A DNA stretch of 52,254 nt, taken from assembly GCA_964430245.1 (NCBI GenBank), contig CAYSEW010000021.1, positions 1-52,254 on the forward strand, read 5' to 3'. The stretch is from CAYSEW01 sp964430245 (GTDB lineage Bacteria; Bacteroidota; Bacteroidia; Flavobacteriales_D; Parvicellaceae). Positions 51,230 through 52,254 of this stretch are shown here, in pieces. Each line of letters opens with the position of its first letter. Within the stretch, counting starts at the first letter, position 1. The translations under genes were made by a program, and so were the position numbers. The notes beneath the pieces are model-generated. The model worked only from the letters and a program-made list of their open reading frames with translations, had not been told where the DNA came from and did not search any database.

Positions 51230-52254
51230 TTGAATTCTATATTTAAATTATCATCTACATTAATATTTTTAATTAGCTGGAATTTCACACTAGCTTCACA
51301 TTTAATTGGAGGTAATTTAGGATATGAATATCTAGGGCAAGTTGGTAATAATTATGAATATAAAATCCTCTTTACTATTTATGTTGATTGCGGCCCTTCC
51401 TCAAATGCTCCTAATCCATTTTCAACAGAACAAATAGGTGTCTATGCACATGACATTCAAAACTCACCTATGGGAGGAGGTGACAAAAATAGAATTCAGT
51501 TATTAACTGTTAATTTAATATCTACACAACTTATTGTTCCAGACTTACCTAATGGGTGTTCTGTTGGCGCTTCTACTTGTATTAGAGAGGGGAAATATGA
51601 GGGAACTTTTACTGTACCCTTAAATTTTAACGGCTACCACCTATATGGAGACATCTGCTGTAGAAATGGAGCTATAGATAATATAACAAATCCTATTACT
51701 CAAGGAACTGGTTTTCATGCATATATTCCACCTCCTTTAGTTCAAAACAGCTCTCCTGTATTTACAGATGTACCAATACCCTATCTATGTGCTGGAGATA
51801 CCACTTCTCTATTAAATTCTGCTTATGACCCTGATGGTGATATGATGGTATTTTCATTTGTTGAACCATTCAGGGGTTTTGGCACTCAAGGATTTTACCC
51901 TGCACCTCCTAATCCTTTAACTTGGCCATTAGATCCTGTAGTATATGCACCTACCTATTCTTTAGCTCAACCATTTGGTCCTGGAGGATATTCATCAATC
52001 AATGCCTCCACTGGATTAACTCAATATATGGCACCAAACACTGGCAATTATGTAGTAGCTGTTGAGATTAAAGAATACAGAAATGGCAATCTTATTGGAG
52101 TAACTAGAAGAGATCTTCAGCTATTGGTAATTACATGTCCAGTAAATCCACCTCCTAACTTAGATCCTCAGCTTGGATCTGTAAGTACTCTATATACTAT
52201 AGAAGAAGGTGAAACACTCTGTTTTGACTTTGGTTTTGATGATCCTAATGGTGA
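51230..52254 (+). CDS. Large secreted gliding-type surface protein, 5' part cut by the window edge
   Basis: The frame opens with TTG at 51230, just after a TAA at 51221, and stays open to the window end (341 codons). The first about 24 residues are a signal peptide (TLIFLISWNFTLA), directly followed by SHLIGGNLGYEYLGQVGNNY and ILFTIYVDCG. This is the standard opening of long Bacteroidota proteins that end in a gliding-motility-associated C-terminal (T9SS) domain. Later parts include AYDPDGDMMVFSF, a cadherin/Ig-like Asp-Pro-Asp-Gly step. It would be exported through the type IX system; the rest is outside the window. Confidence 0.8.
   Translation, partial: MNSIFKLSSTLIFLISWNFTLASHLIGGNLGYEYLGQVGNNYEYKILFTIYVDCGPSSNAPNPFSTEQIGVYAHDIQNSPMGGGDKNRIQLLTVNLISTQLIVPDLPNGCSVGASTCIREGKYEGTFTVPLNFNGYHLYGDICCRNGAIDNITNPITQGTGFHAYIPPPLVQNSSPVFTDVPIPYLCAGDTTSLLNSAYDPDGDMMVFSFVEPFRGFGTQGFYPAPPNPLTWPLDPVVYAPTYSLAQPFGPGGYSSINASTGLTQYMAPNTGNYVVAVEIKEYRNGNLIGVTRRDLQLLVITCPVNPPPNLDPQLGSVSTLYTIEEGETLCFDFGFDDPNG

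Noticed and set aside
1..52254. tRNA, rRNA, CRISPR or integrase genes
   Set aside because: I looked for tRNA T-loop/acceptor patterns, regular repeat-spacer arrays and recombinase motifs and saw none; a dedicated search was not possible.

Overview
The window reads as a chromosomal segment of an AT-rich member of the Bacteroidota, most likely from the gliding Flavobacteriia/Cytophagia side. The evidence is: a secreted protein with a type IX secretion C-terminal sorting domain; GldJ/GldK-like formylglycine-enzyme folds; TPR-SpoIIE phosphatases; DUF5723, DUF5686 and DUF4139 proteins; a three-gene proton-translocating transhydrogenase; MnmD; an EttA-type ABC-F protein; and repeated matches to the Bacteroidota -7 promoter element TAnnTTTG. 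I cannot name a genus or species from the sequence alone. No rRNA, tRNA, CRISPR array, transposase or integrase gene was seen.

Layout. 1-3340: the 3' end of a SpoIIE-type phosphatase gene, a shared terminator, then leftward ssb, a lipid A-type acyltransferase and two small envelope genes. 3418-16523: rightward housekeeping genes: a PabA/TrpG-type amidotransferase, a DUF5723 outer-membrane protein, valS, a glycosyltransferase, ettA, a cyclophilin, an alpha/beta hydrolase, a DUF5686 protein, then pyrR-pyrB. 16624-24717: a STAS anti-anti-sigma factor, a type IX cargo protein, RNase Z, a tandem FGE-fold protein overlapping mnmD, a leftward methyltransferase, then a TPR/PD40-rhomboid-aminotransferase IV operon. 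24686-28776 (leftward): YqgE/AlgH, MiaE, TrkH, TrkA. 28867-32704: a 900-residue TPR-SpoIIE phosphatase facing a possible regulator. 32900-34723: two very small genes and a phosphohexomutase. 34853-37753: pntAA-pntAB-pntB. 37754-42924: a DUF4139 protein leftward, then surE-membrane protein-lpxB and a SpoIID protein.

42925-49926 looks like an accessory island inserted between core genes. Its left edge is a 770-base gene-free stretch packed with inverted and direct repeats. It carries an ArsR-MerTP-GDCCVxC heavy-metal cassette with a clear operator/promoter, a Crp/Fnr regulator, a SulP anion transporter fused to an NTF2/SnoaL-like domain in place of STAS, a tiny coupled gene and an APC permease. 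A 23-base sequence occurs identically at 44900-44922 and 49493-49515, and a diverged relative lies at 43302-43343, so repeats bracket both halves of the island. Core genes resume with a CvfB-like S1 protein and a ferredoxin. The window ends inside a large secreted gliding-type protein that starts with TTG at 51230.

Functional links. SpoIIE-type phosphatases (two genes) and a STAS protein (one gene) are the two dephosphorylation-side parts of a partner-switching circuit; no anti-sigma kinase is visible here. TrkA/TrkH, Pnt and SulP/APC cover ion, redox and solute transport. The acyltransferase, LpxB, DUF5723 and DUF5686 proteins serve the outer membrane. Several promoters lie so close to their start codons that very short or nearly absent 5' leaders are predicted.
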